The translations under genes were made by a program, and so were the position numbers. The notes under the pieces are model-generated. The model ran no database searches. It was not told the origin of the DNA and saw only the letters and a program-made list of their open reading frames with translations. Shown piece after piece: positions 27,430 to 35,642 of a stretch of 39,336 nt of DNA (its first letter is position 1; each line of letters begins with the position of its first letter). This stretch comes from Rhodospirillales bacterium (GTDB lineage Bacteria > Pseudomonadota > Alphaproteobacteria > Acetobacterales > Acetobacteraceae): positions 1-39,336 of the forward strand of contig CANFKS010000030.1 of assembly GCA_947447625.1 (NCBI GenBank), in the 5' to 3' direction.

Positions 27430-28517
27430 AAATCCTCGCTACGGCCGGGCCGGGCGAGGTCCGCGCGGTGGCCTGGAACGGCCGAGCGGTTGATGCCGTC
27501 ATCTGGCGCCCCGGCAGCCCCGACGGCGTGGGGGACCTCTATCGCGGCCGCATCGGCAAAGTCGCCCCCGCCATGGCCGGCGCCTTCGTCGTTCTCGGCG
27601 CGCAAGACGGTTTCCTCCCCGACAGCGCCGGCGCCCGCGGCCTGTCCGAAGGCACCTCCGTTGCTGTCCGCGTCAGCCGCGCAGCCCAAGGCGGCAAAGG
27701 CCCCCGCCTCATCGCCGTGCAGGAGGACATCGGCATCGGCCACCCCGGCCTGATTGCCCGCGGCCCCGACGCCGTCTCCCGCCTCGCCGCCCAGTATCCC
27801 GCCGCCCCCGTCATTGTCGACGACCTCGCCTTCCTCGCTGACCTGCGCCCCACCCTCGCTGAGCGCGTCACCCTCGGCCCAGCCTTCACGGATGACGTCG
27901 CCAGTGCCTTCGCCGCCCTCCTCGCCCCCACCACCGACCTCCAAGGCGGCGCCCGCCTCCACGTTCACATCACCCCGGCCCTCACCGCGCTCGACATCGA
28001 CCTCGGCACCAGCACCGCCGAGCGCCGCGACAAAGCCGGCTCCCAATCCGCTGCCAACCGCGCCCTCATCCCGGCCATCGCCGCCCAGATCCGCCTGCGC
28101 AACCTCTCTGGCGCCATCCTCCTCGATTTCGGCGGCATGTCCGTCAAACAACGCGCCGCCCTCGGCCCGGCTTTGACCAGCGCGCTGGCCACCGACCCTC
28201 TCCAACCCCGCTTCCTCGGCTTCTCCGGCCTCGGTCTCGCCGAAATCCTCCGTCCCCGCATCCATCCCCCCCTCGCCGAATTCGCCACCGGCCCCCTCGC
28301 CCAAGGCCTCGCCGCCCTGCGCGAAGCCGCCTCCCGCGCCGCCGCCAGCCCTGGGCAGGCCCTCGAACTGCGCGCCACCCCCGCCATCCTCACCGCGCTG
28401 CGCACCGACGCCGCCGGCCTCGCCGCCTTCGCCCACCGTGCCGGCCGCCCCCTCTTGCTCACCGAACACCACCCCGAACCCGTCACACCCTGGACCCTGG
28501 GGACCACCGATGCCTGA
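27426..28517 (+). CDS. Short ribonuclease E/G family protein
   Basis: A 363-residue RNase E/G-like endoribonuclease. The N-terminal part (GVGDLYRGRIGKVAPAMAGAFVVLG) is the S1-type RNA-binding region. The DNase-I-like catalytic core keeps the two magnesium aspartates in TALDIDLGT and GAILLDFGGM, and AAQIRLRNLSG is conserved between them. It lacks the zinc-link CPxC segment and the C-terminal scaffold of RNase E, being shorter than E. coli RNase G (489 residues). Such short versions occur next to maf and yacG in alphaproteobacteria. Its role is likely RNA processing, but oligomerisation must differ from classic RNase E. The start overlaps maf by ATGA. Confidence 0.9.
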   Translation: MKILATAGPGEVRAVAWNGRAVDAVIWRPGSPDGVGDLYRGRIGKVAPAMAGAFVVLGAQDGFLPDSAGARGLSEGTSVAVRVSRAAQGGKGPRLIAVQEDIGIGHPGLIARGPDAVSRLAAQYPAAPVIVDDLAFLADLRPTLAERVTLGPAFTDDVASAFAALLAPTTDLQGGARLHVHITPALTALDIDLGTSTAERRDKAGSQSAANRALIPAIAAQIRLRNLSGAILLDFGGMSVKQRAALGPALTSALATDPLQPRFLGFSGLGLAEILRPRIHPPLAEFATGPLAQGLAALREAASRAAASPGQALELRATPAILTALRTDAAGLAAFAHRAGRPLLLTEHHPEPVTPWTLGTTDA

Positions 28518-28683
28518 TCAGCCCCCACCCTGCCCGATCTGCCGCAAACCGATGCTGCCCAAACTCCGCCCCTTCTGCTCCACCCGCTGCGCCGACATCG
28601 ACCTCGGCCGCTGGTTCACCGAGAGCTATGCCATCCCCGCAGCCCCGCCCGACGCCGACGAAGACGACGAATTCACCCCATAA
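28510..28683 (+). CDS. yacG: DNA gyrase inhibitor YacG
   Basis: A 57-residue zinc-finger protein. CPICRKP and the later FCSTRCADIDLGRW provide the four cysteines, and the D-L-G-R-W segment is a YacG hallmark; an acidic tail (DADEDDEF) follows. In E. coli YacG binds GyrB and inhibits gyrase. The ATG at 28510 overlaps the RNase gene end by 8 bases. A longer open frame adds a proline-rich stretch without homology. A weak 5-bp hairpin AGCCC/GGGCT at 28706-28720 after the stop may end the operon. Confidence 0.95.
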   Translation: MPDQPPPCPICRKPMLPKLRPFCSTRCADIDLGRWFTESYAIPAAPPDADEDDEFTP

Positions 28684-28772
28684 GCCTCAAGATGGGTTGA
28701 TCACGAGCCCAGCCTGGGCTATCCCCGCCGCTCCAACAGCGTCATCGGCCCCGCGCCGACCGCGAATGCCCC

Positions 28773-28848
28773 GCCCGGGTAGCTCAGTTGGTAGAGCATG
28801 CGACTGAAAATCGCAGTGTCGGTGGTTCGAATCCGCCCCCGGGCACCA
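28773..28848 (+). tRNA. tRNA-Phe (GAA)
   Basis: A full 76-base cloverleaf. The acceptor GCCCGGG pairs with CCCGGGC, the D-arm is AGCTCAGTTGGTAGAGC, the anticodon stem TGCGA/TCGCA encloses CTGAAAA with anticodon GAA at 28806-28808, and the T-arm is GGTGG TTCGAAT CCGCC. The 3' ACCA is encoded. It follows yacG and converges on hldE, ending 14 bases before the hldE stop. No duplicated 3' end or integrase nearby indicates use as an attachment site. Confidence 0.98.
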
Positions 28849-28862
28849 TTCCCCCTCTCCGC

Positions 28863-30323
28863 TCAATCCGCCGCAATCTCCGGCAACATCTCCGCCAGAA
28901 TAACCGCCCCGTTCCACTCCTGCATCACCGCGGCCGCCGCATCCCGTGCCTCGTTGGACGTCTTCACCACCACATGCGGCCGCAACATGCGGATGATCTC
29001 GTCCGCCGCATACGCCGTATCGACAATCACCAGATCCACCGCCGGCAGGCTCGCCAGCCGCGCCGCCCGCACCGCCTCGGTCTGATGCGGCCGGTTCGGC
29101 CCTTTCACCGCCCGCACCGCCGCATCCCCCTGCACCCCGACAATCAGCCGGTCGCACGCGCCATGCGCCTGCTCGATCAGATGCACATGCCCGGGCTTCA
29201 ACGGATCGAACGCCCCATCCGTATACCCCACCCGCCACTGGCTGTGCCGCCACCGCTCCGCCAGCCGCGCCGCCACCTCGCGGCTCACGATCTTGCGCAA
29301 CGCCCCCGAATTGGGCGAAATCGCCGCCAGCAAATCGCTCTCCCGCACCACCGAAGTGCCGATCTTCCCCACCACCACGCCCGCCGCAATATTGGCCAGC
29401 CGCGCCGCCACCCGCAGATCGAGCCCCGCCGCCAACCCCGCCCCCAACGTCGCCAGCGCCGTATCCCCGGTTCCCGCAATGTCGAACACCTCGGCCGATT
29501 CCGCCGGAAAATGCTGCGTCCCCGCGCCATCCACCAGCGTCATCCCATCCTCGCCGCGGGTCACCAGCACCGCGCCGAACCCGTGCCGCAGCCGCAACAC
29601 CGCCGCCGCCTCCGCCACCACCGCATCGCCATCCGTCGGCATCCCGGTCGCCACCGCCAAATCCCGCGCCGCCGCCATCACCACATCGGCCCCCGCGTAG
29701 CGGTGATAATCCGGCGCATGCACATCGGCCACGATCCGCCGCCCCGCCTGCCGCGCCGCCGCGATGATCTGCCCCGGAACATCCCCGGCCAGCACGCCCT
29801 TTCGATAATCCGACAGGATCACCACCGACGTCGCGCCGATCGCATCGCGCGCAATCTTCAGCAGCCGGTCCATCAGCTTCGGATGTACCGGCCGGCTGTC
29901 CTCGCGGTCCGCCCGCATGATCTGATGCCCCTGCACCGCCCGCCCCTGCGCGACAAACCGCGTCTTCAACGTCGTGATCCGCCGCCCCTGCACCAGCAGC
30001 CACGGCTCCACACCCGGCTGGCTGCCGATCAGCCCCGTCAGATCGCCCCCCGCCTCGTCATCCCCGATGATCGAAACAAACGCCACCGCCACCCGCAAAG
30101 CAGCCAGGTTGCGCACCACATTGGCCGCCCCCCCCGGCACCGCCAATTCGTTCTCCACCTTCAATACCGGCACCGGCGCCTCCGGGCTGATCCGGTCCAC
30201 CGCGCCATACACATAGCGATCGAGCATCGCATCGCCGATAACGAGCACCTGCGAATGCGCCAGACGGCGCACAGCGGCGGCGAGCAAGGCGGTCGCGGTC
30301 TCAGCCGCTGAATCTGGGGTCAT
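28863..30323 (-). CDS. hldE: Bifunctional heptose-7-phosphate kinase / heptose-1-phosphate adenylyltransferase HldE
   Basis: A 486-residue two-domain enzyme of ADP-heptose (LPS core) synthesis. Residues 1-330 are a PfkB-type kinase: GDAMLDRYVYGAVDRISPEA, PGGAANVVRNLAAL, ILSDYRKGVL and the catalytic DIAGTGDTALA. From about residue 345 comes a nucleotidyltransferase domain: YTDGAFDPLKPGHVHLIEQA, then CDRLIVGVQGDAAVRAVKG. The standard HldE motif is TNGCFDxLHxGH; here the first His of HxGH is Lys, Cys is Ala and Asn is Asp, so adenylyltransferase activity is doubtful. The C terminus also lacks the usual ST-T-I end. The ATG at 30323 is preferred over a TTG two codons earlier. The kinase half looks intact apart from GTGD for GAGD. 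Confidence 0.88.
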   Translation of the reverse strand: MTPDSAAETATALLAAAVRRLAHSQVLVIGDAMLDRYVYGAVDRISPEAPVPVLKVENELAVPGGAANVVRNLAALRVAVAFVSIIGDDEAGGDLTGLIGSQPGVEPWLLVQGRRITTLKTRFVAQGRAVQGHQIMRADREDSRPVHPKLMDRLLKIARDAIGATSVVILSDYRKGVLAGDVPGQIIAAARQAGRRIVADVHAPDYHRYAGADVVMAAARDLAVATGMPTDGDAVVAEAAAVLRLRHGFGAVLVTRGEDGMTLVDGAGTQHFPAESAEVFDIAGTGDTALATLGAGLAAGLDLRVAARLANIAAGVVVGKIGTSVVRESDLLAAISPNSGALRKIVSREVAARLAERWRHSQWRVGYTDGAFDPLKPGHVHLIEQAHGACDRLIVGVQGDAAVRAVKGPNRPHQTEAVRAARLASLPAVDLVIVDTAYAADEIIRMLRPHVVVKTSNEARDAAAAVMQEWNGAVILAEMLPEIAAD

Positions 30324-30689
30324 GCCCAACGCCCCTAGCGAAGTGCCGCCATCCTGGCAAGCACAGCCTCAGAGCGGCAAAAACGCCGCCCGATCCGATG
30401 AGGCCAGAACCAGGACCGGCGCGAGGGCTCGCTGCCCGTTCGGGTTCCGACTTATGGGCGACTTCATCCGGCTCTCGCTCCATGGTCGATCGCCTGATTC
30501 AGACTTTTCGGCGATTCCGTCCAAAATCATCAGGCGCTAACGGTCCGGTAACCATATTGCTGCAGCCTCCTTGCATGACCCGCCCGGCGCACATGCCGTC
30601 TCACCCGGCGGATCGTCGAACATGAGGCCGAAAATGTATCCTGTGCCGGAAAATCCGGCGTGCCCTGCGAACCGAGCCCGGTGCGCCCC
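30324..30689. other. Divergent intergenic region hldE / EAL-like pair
   Basis: No gene is supported in this 366-base gap. It holds repeat copy C at 30486-30538 and, immediately before a possible GTG start at 30660, a small hairpin GCCGGA-AAA-TCCGGC (30645-30659). Promoters for the two divergent transcripts must lie here, but no clear -35/-10 pair could be recognised. Confidence 0.5.
30486..30538 (-). repeat. Palindromic intergenic repeat, copy C (short form)
   Basis: About 53 bases of the same family as copies A and B, in the orientation of copy A. GATCGCCTGATTCAGA is shared with copy A, followed by a decayed TTTTCGGCGATTCCGTCCAAAA hairpin. The outer arms CGCCTGAT (30491-30498) and ATCAGGCG (30529-30536) pair perfectly around it, making a nested palindrome. 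The second (AGCGGGAT) hairpin is missing. It lies in a divergent intergenic space. Confidence 0.7.
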
Positions 30690-32120
30690 ATGAGCGCAGC
30701 CCTCGCCCCCTTCGCATCGTCCGCTCCCCTCCCCGTTGCCTTGCCCGCCGCCCTGAAGGCCGAGCCCGGCGGCGAACACAGCCCCGGCGAGCGCCAACTG
30801 CTGGACACCATCCGCCGCGTCGCCGCCCCCGGCTGGGGGTCCCCCGGTTGGGCGGCCCTGATCGTGCTGTTCCACCAGTTCCCCGCCCCCGGCCCCCGCG
30901 CCCATCACCGCCGCGTCGCCCGCGCCCTCCTCGATGACGCCGCGCAGCGTCACGGCGGCCAGGTGTTCGCCCTGCGCAACCTCGACCTCGTGCTGCTCTG
31001 CCCCCAAGCTCCCCTGCGCGCGCCCCTCGCGATGCGACCCCACGGCGCCCCACCCGGCACCCCCTTGGGCGAAACCCTGCCCGAACTCATGCTCCGCCTG
31101 CTCCGTGCCGAAACCCAGGCCGCCGCCCCGCCTCTCGCCCTCTGGTCCCTGCCCGAACAGCGCCATCGCCTGCTCGCCTACGCCGCCGACCGCCTCGCCG
31201 AAGTGGGCCTCACCCCGCTTGACCGCGCCGTCGCCCGCGCCGAACCGCCAGTGGGATCGACCACGGCCGCCGAAACCCATGTCGTGCCCGATCTTCTCCT
31301 GCGCCAAACCGCCGTCTTCCTCGACACCGCCGGTGCCGCCCTGCGCCTGCGCCCGCTCTTTCGCGAAATCACGTACGCCGCCGCCCTGCAAGCCGAAACC
31401 GGCATTGACCCGTTCGAGGCCGATCCTTTCCTGCTCCGCCACTTCGCCATCCGCCTGGAGCAACGCCTGCTCGCCGCCCTGCCCGGCGAAGCCAAACGCG
31501 GCGGTGCGCTCGACCCGCTCGCCGCCAGCCCCCCGCTGCATCTCAACCTCGCGCCTGATGCCATCACCACCGACGCCTTCGCCGCCCTCGCCGCTCTTTG
31601 CCGCGCCCACGGCGTCCGCCTCGGCGTCGAAATCACCTTGGTTGACGCCGGGGCCGACCCGGCGAGCTACGCCGCCGCCCGCGCCATCCTCGCTGCCGGC
31701 GGCATCACCTGTGCGATCGACCAGGCCTCCCTCCTCGCGCTCCGTCTCACCCGCCTCGTCACCCTGGCGCCCGACCTCGTCAAGCTCGAATGGACCCCCC
31801 GCCTGTCCCGCCTCTCCGGCCCCGAACGCCAGGACCTCGAAGCCGACCTCCGCGACATCGGCCCCGAGCGAATCCTCCTGATGGGCGCCGACAGCGAAGC
31901 CGCGCTGCAATGGGGATTGACCCGCGGCATCCGCCGCTTCCAGGGCCGCCATGTCGACGCCATGCTGGCTGCGAGCCGCCTCGCCATCTGCTCCCACGCC
32001 GGTGGCTGCACCTTGCGCCAATGCACCGAGCGCGCCAGCGCCACCGCCCCCGCCGGCCGCGCCGGCTGCCGCAACACCCCATTGCTCGACGCCGGGGCCC
32101 CCGGGGAGCACGCTGCATGA
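30690..32120 (+). CDS. Degenerate EAL-domain protein (first of a tandem pair)
   Basis: A 476-residue, alanine- and proline-rich soluble protein. Its C-terminal part (about residues 275-425) has the architecture of an EAL phosphodiesterase barrel. LHLNLAPDAITTDAF and GVRLGVEITLVDAG match the strand that normally reads LEITES. CAIDQASLLALRLTRL replaces the DDFGTGYSSL loop, PDLVKLEW matches the PDxIKID strand, and GIRRFQGRHV the xxxQGYxxxxP end. The EAL motif and the metal-binding acids (DDFG, ExxE) are gone, so c-di-GMP hydrolysis is not expected. The N-terminal half (residues 1-250) is unassigned. ATG 30690 is a weak choice; GTG 30660 is the alternative. Its stop overlaps the next gene start (ATGA), and the two products share the same degenerate fold. 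Confidence 0.7.
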   Translation: MSAALAPFASSAPLPVALPAALKAEPGGEHSPGERQLLDTIRRVAAPGWGSPGWAALIVLFHQFPAPGPRAHHRRVARALLDDAAQRHGGQVFALRNLDLVLLCPQAPLRAPLAMRPHGAPPGTPLGETLPELMLRLLRAETQAAAPPLALWSLPEQRHRLLAYAADRLAEVGLTPLDRAVARAEPPVGSTTAAETHVVPDLLLRQTAVFLDTAGAALRLRPLFREITYAAALQAETGIDPFEADPFLLRHFAIRLEQRLLAALPGEAKRGGALDPLAASPPLHLNLAPDAITTDAFAALAALCRAHGVRLGVEITLVDAGADPASYAAARAILAAGGITCAIDQASLLALRLTRLVTLAPDLVKLEWTPRLSRLSGPERQDLEADLRDIGPERILLMGADSEAALQWGLTRGIRRFQGRHVDAMLAASRLAICSHAGGCTLRQCTERASATAPAGRAGCRNTPLLDAGAPGEHAA

Positions 32121-33286
32121 GCACCGCCCTGTCCCGCCCCGCCGACGACCTCGCGCATGATCTCCGGCCCAGCAGCGCCGAAGACGCCCGCCGCCTCTCC
32201 GCCCTCGTCGAGGAATGCGGCACCAGCGGCATCTCCCGCCAGGTCCTGCTGCTCCGCCTGTCGCAACTGCCCGACGGCCGCAATCGCCCGCATCACATCC
32301 AACTCGCCACCGATGCCCTCCTGCCGCTGACCGGCGCCGCCCGCGCACACCGGTTCCATTTGCCCAACCACGATCAGGTCGTGGTTTGGCGCGGGGACAC
32401 CCCGGCCCTCGCCGCCAGCCTTGAAACCTTGCGCCACCTGTTCTCCGACGACCCCAGCTTCGGCCCCGATCCCATGGCGCTCGCCAGCATCCTCGCCTTG
32501 CCCGGGGATGCTGACTTTGTGCGTCACATCGTGGCGGACAGTCTGCGCCCGCGCCTGCCGCCCCCCATTCCCCGCCTCGGCGGCCTGCCGCTCGATCCAC
32601 CCACCCTCCTCGCCCTCGAACGCGCCATCGTCCAGGCCGACATGAGCCGCTTCGTCCGCCGCGAGCCGATCTGCCGCACCGGGTCCGACGGGTTCCGCCT
32701 GATGTGGGAACGCCGCTACCTCTCGGACGGCGAATTGTTCGACACCATCCTGCCCGACCGCGCACCGCGCGCCGACCCGTGGCTGTTCCGCCGCCTGACC
32801 CGTACGCTCGACCGCCGCATGCTCGCCTTGCTCAGCGCCGTCGGGGAAACCCGCGGCGCCCCCCCCTTCGGCATCGACCTCAATGTCGCCAGCCTCCTCG
32901 CCCCCGAATTCCTCCGCTTTGACGCCAACCTGCCCACCGCCCTGCGCGGCCAACTCGTCATCAACCTGCGCGCTGAGGATATCCTGACCGATCTTTCGAG
33001 CTTCTGCTTCGCCCGCGATTTCGCCATCGCCCGCAGCTACCGCCTCCTGCTCCACGATGTCAGCCTCAGCCAACTCGCTTTGCTGCCGCCCGACCGCCTC
33101 GGGATCGACCTTGCGCAACTCCGCTTCACTCCGGCGCTTGCCAGCGAAATCCTGCCCCCCGCCATCGACCCCGGCATCATCATCCTCGGCAACGCCGACG
33201 CCTCCGCCCTCGCCTGGGGCCGTGCCCAAGGCATCACCCTGTTCCAGGGCCGCATCGCCCGCCCCCCCGTCCGACCAGGCAGATAG
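32117..33286 (+). CDS. Degenerate EAL-domain protein (second of a tandem pair)
   Basis: A 389-residue protein overlapping its upstream neighbour by 4 bases. The C-terminal half again reads as an EAL-like barrel: FGIDLNVASLLAPEFLRFD, LVINLRAEDIL in the strand carrying ELTE in true EAL proteins, DRLGIDLAQLRF for the IKID strand, and WGRAQGITLFQGRIARPP for the final QG-x-x-x-RP segment. Catalytic and metal residues are absent. The N terminus contains GISRQVLLLRLSQLPDGRNRPHHIQLA, without a recognised domain. Being coupled to a second degenerate EAL protein, it may act with it as a c-di-GMP sensor or as a scaffold. The ABC exporter genes begin 50 bases downstream. Confidence 0.7.
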   Translation: MSTALSRPADDLAHDLRPSSAEDARRLSALVEECGTSGISRQVLLLRLSQLPDGRNRPHHIQLATDALLPLTGAARAHRFHLPNHDQVVVWRGDTPALAASLETLRHLFSDDPSFGPDPMALASILALPGDADFVRHIVADSLRPRLPPPIPRLGGLPLDPPTLLALERAIVQADMSRFVRREPICRTGSDGFRLMWERRYLSDGELFDTILPDRAPRADPWLFRRLTRTLDRRMLALLSAVGETRGAPPFGIDLNVASLLAPEFLRFDANLPTALRGQLVINLRAEDILTDLSSFCFARDFAIARSYRLLLHDVSLSQLALLPPDRLGIDLAQLRFTPALASEILPPAIDPGIIILGNADASALAWGRAQGITLFQGRIARPPVRPGR

Positions 33287-33336
33287 ACCCGCGGCGTTCC
33301 GCGTTCTATATCGGCGCCGCAACCGGGGAACCAACT

Positions 33337-34071
33337 ATGGACGCGATCATCGTCGAGGCGTTGACCAAGCGCTACGGCGACACTCTGGCGGTCGACGCCA
33401 TTGATTTCACCGTGCCCGAAGGCACCACCATCGGCCTGCTCGGCGGCAACGGCGCCGGCAAGACCACCACGATCTCGATGCTGCTCGGCCTCCTCCTGCC
33501 CAGCGCCGGGCGCATCCGCGTGCTCGGCCACGACATGGCCACTGACCGTTTCGCCGCTTTGGCGCGGATGAATTTCTCCTCGCCCTACATCGCCCTGCCG
33601 CACCGTCTCTCGGTCGCCGAAAACCTGCGCGTCTATGGCCATCTCTACAATGTCCGCCACACCGGCCGGCGCATCGCCGAACTGGCAGACCAGCTTGACC
33701 TGCACGGCCTGCTCGACCGCCCCGCCGGCGAACTCTCCGCCGGCCAAAAAACCCGCGTGGCCCTCGCCAAATCCCTTATCAACCGCCCCGACGTGCTCCT
33801 CCTCGACGAACCCACCGCCAGCCTCGACCCCGATACCGGAGACATGGTCCGCACCTGGCTCGAGCGCTACCGTGCCGAAAGCGGCTGTACCATCCTGCTC
33901 GCCAGCCACAACATGGCCGAGGTCGAACGCCTCTGCGGCCATGTCCTGATGATGAAAAAAGGCCGCATCGTCGATCGCGGCAGCCCGGCCGACCTCCTCG
34001 CCCGCTACGGGCGGGACACGCTGGAAGCCGTCTTCCTCGACATCACCCGCGGCACCGGAGAAGCCGCATGA
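33337..34071 (+). CDS. ABC-2 type exporter ATP-binding protein
   Basis: A 244-residue ATPase with Walker A GGNGAGKTTT (about residues 36-45), signature LSAGQKTRVALAKSL, Walker B VLLLDEPTASLDP and the switch His in LLASHNMAEVERL. The family (YadG/NodI-like, DrrA-type) couples to ABC-2 membrane subunits and exports lipids, polysaccharides or drugs. The RLSVAENLRVYGHLYNV segment is the usual helical-domain part. Its stop overlaps the permease start by ATGA. The neighbourhood gives no direct hint of substrate. Confidence 0.9.
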   Translation: MDAIIVEALTKRYGDTLAVDAIDFTVPEGTTIGLLGGNGAGKTTTISMLLGLLLPSAGRIRVLGHDMATDRFAALARMNFSSPYIALPHRLSVAENLRVYGHLYNVRHTGRRIAELADQLDLHGLLDRPAGELSAGQKTRVALAKSLINRPDVLLLDEPTASLDPDTGDMVRTWLERYRAESGCTILLASHNMAEVERLCGHVLMMKKGRIVDRGSPADLLARYGRDTLEAVFLDITRGTGEAA

Positions 34072-34868
34072 CCGCCTCGCTGCGCCGCATCTGGGGCATG
34101 ATCTACCGCCACCTCGCCCTCTACCGCCGCTCCTGGCCGCGCCTGCTCGAACTGGCGTACTGGCCGACCTTGCAGATGTGCATCTGGGGCTTCACCGCGA
34201 GTTTCTTCGCCATGCGCGGCACGGGTGCCGCGATGGTCACCATCGGCATGCTGCTCGGCGGCGTCCTGCTGTGGGAGGTCGCGCTGCGCAGCCAGATGGG
34301 GGTGGCGATCTCCTTTCTGGAGGAGATCTGGTCGCGCAATCTCGGCCACGTCTTCGTCAGCCCGCTGCGTCCCTGGGAACTGGTGGCAGCCCTTATCGCG
34401 ATGTCCATCCTGCGCATGGCGGCCGGCGTCCTGCCCGCGGTGCTGCTCGCCTGGGCGTTGTACGCCTTCAATCTTTTTGCCCTCGGCCCCGCTTTGATCC
34501 TCTTTGCCCTCAACCTTATGGCAATGGGCTGGTGGGTGTCGCTCGGCGTCGTCAGCCTCATTCTGCGCCATGGTGCCGGGGCCGAGGCGCTTGCCTGGTC
34601 CGTACTCTTCGGCATCACGCCGTTCGCCGCCGTGTTCTACCCGGTCAGCGTCCTGCCCTGGTTCCTGCAACCCATCGCCTGGGCGCTGCCGGCAGCCCAT
34701 GTGTTCGAGGGGATGCGCGCCGTGCTGGCCGGAGCTGCGTTTCCCTGGGAGCATCTGGCGGCCGCGAGCCTGCTAAACCTCCTGTGGCTGGCGGCCGCGG
34801 CCTGGCTGTTCGCCATCCAGTTCCGCGCAGCGCGGATCCGCGGTGCGCTCCTCTCGATTGGGGAATAA
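34068..34868 (+). CDS. ABC-2 type exporter permease
   Basis: A 266-residue membrane protein with six hydrophobic segments and the ABC-2 layout: a cytoplasmic N terminus (RRIWGMIYRHLALYRRSWPRL), TM1-2, an amphipathic loop EEIWSRNLGHVFVSPLRPWE typical of the ABC-2 coupling region, and a final TM followed by a short basic tail. VSVLPWFLQPIAWALPAAHVFEGMRA is the conserved P-x-x-LP-x-x-x-P segment before the last helices. It forms the transport channel with the ATPase encoded just upstream, and it is followed after 2 bases by the phosphatase gene, so three genes probably share one transcript. Confidence 0.9.
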   Translation: MTASLRRIWGMIYRHLALYRRSWPRLLELAYWPTLQMCIWGFTASFFAMRGTGAAMVTIGMLLGGVLLWEVALRSQMGVAISFLEEIWSRNLGHVFVSPLRPWELVAALIAMSILRMAAGVLPAVLLAWALYAFNLFALGPALILFALNLMAMGWWVSLGVVSLILRHGAGAEALAWSVLFGITPFAAVFYPVSVLPWFLQPIAWALPAAHVFEGMRAVLAGAAFPWEHLAAASLLNLLWLAAAAWLFAIQFRAARIRGALLSIGE

Positions 34869-34870
34869 TA

Positions 34871-35491
34871 ATGTCGCATACCAATTTCTGGCTCATCCGC
34901 CATGCCCTGGTGGAAGAAAACGCCCGCGCGGTGCTGTACGGCACGATGGATGTCGAGGTCTGTCCGCACAGCCTCGAAACCGATCGCCCCACCTACGCCG
35001 CCCTTGCCCGCCGCCTGCCCCGCCCGGCCGAATGGGTCGTCACGCCGCTGTCCCGCACCCGCCGCACGGCCGCGGCCATCTTTGCTGCTGGCTACCCCGG
35101 CGGCGAATGGCGCGTCGAACCCTACCTCATCGAGCAGGATCTCGGCGCATGGCAGGGCCTCCCCCATGCCGATCTGCCCGCCAAACTAAGCCTCCCCGCC
35201 CACCCGTTCTGGCCCCATGCCGGCCAGGAAATGCCGCCCGGCGGCGAAAGCATGGGCGAAGTGATCCTGCGCGTCGGCACCACGCTCGAACGCCTGGCCA
35301 AAACCCATCTCGGCCGGGACGTCGTCATCGTCAGCCACGGCGGCGCCATCCGCGCGGCCATCGCCCATGCACTGGGCATCGGGCCCGACAATGCGCTGCA
35401 TCTGTCGATCCACAACCTCTCCCTCACCCGCATGGAACGCCATCGCGACGGCTGGCGCGTGGTCTGCATCAACGAGACCGCGGGGGTTTGA
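34871..35491 (+). CDS. Histidine phosphatase family protein
   Basis: A 206-residue phosphoglycerate-mutase-like phosphatase. FWLIRHALVEEN carries the catalytic His (residue about 11), with RHA in place of the usual RHG. PLSRTRRTAAAIF holds the second conserved Arg, EQDLGAWQG the acid/base Glu, and VIVSHGGAIRAAIAHALG the second His. Dephosphorylation of a small phosphorylated metabolite (sugar, nucleotide or cobalamin precursor, as in CobC) is likely, but the substrate is unknown. It starts 2 bases after the exporter permease with GGGG 7 bases upstream of the ATG. Confidence 0.9.
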   Translation: MSHTNFWLIRHALVEENARAVLYGTMDVEVCPHSLETDRPTYAALARRLPRPAEWVVTPLSRTRRTAAAIFAAGYPGGEWRVEPYLIEQDLGAWQGLPHADLPAKLSLPAHPFWPHAGQEMPPGGESMGEVILRVGTTLERLAKTHLGRDVVIVSHGGAIRAAIAHALGIGPDNALHLSIHNLSLTRMERHRDGWRVVCINETAGV

Positions 35492-35642
35492 GCGCATCTT
35501 GGATGAAGACTTGGTGGGAAAGCCACTTCCGGCTTGCGCCATGTCATGCTGCCGCCGCAGTTTGTAGACATCACACGGCCCCCCGAGTCGCGGCGCATCG
35601 TCGCGCGCCGTTTCAACCGGGGCTGACCACGGGAGATTTCCG

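Noticed and set aside
28773-28848. tRNA-Phe as a phage or island attachment site
   Set aside because: No integrase or repeated tRNA 3' end was seen in the window.
30537-32765. A 742-codon minus-strand open frame opposite the EAL-like pair
   Set aside because: Low-complexity Gly/Arg/Ala sequence with no domain; the plus-strand genes have better codon use, coupled starts and EAL-fold similarity.
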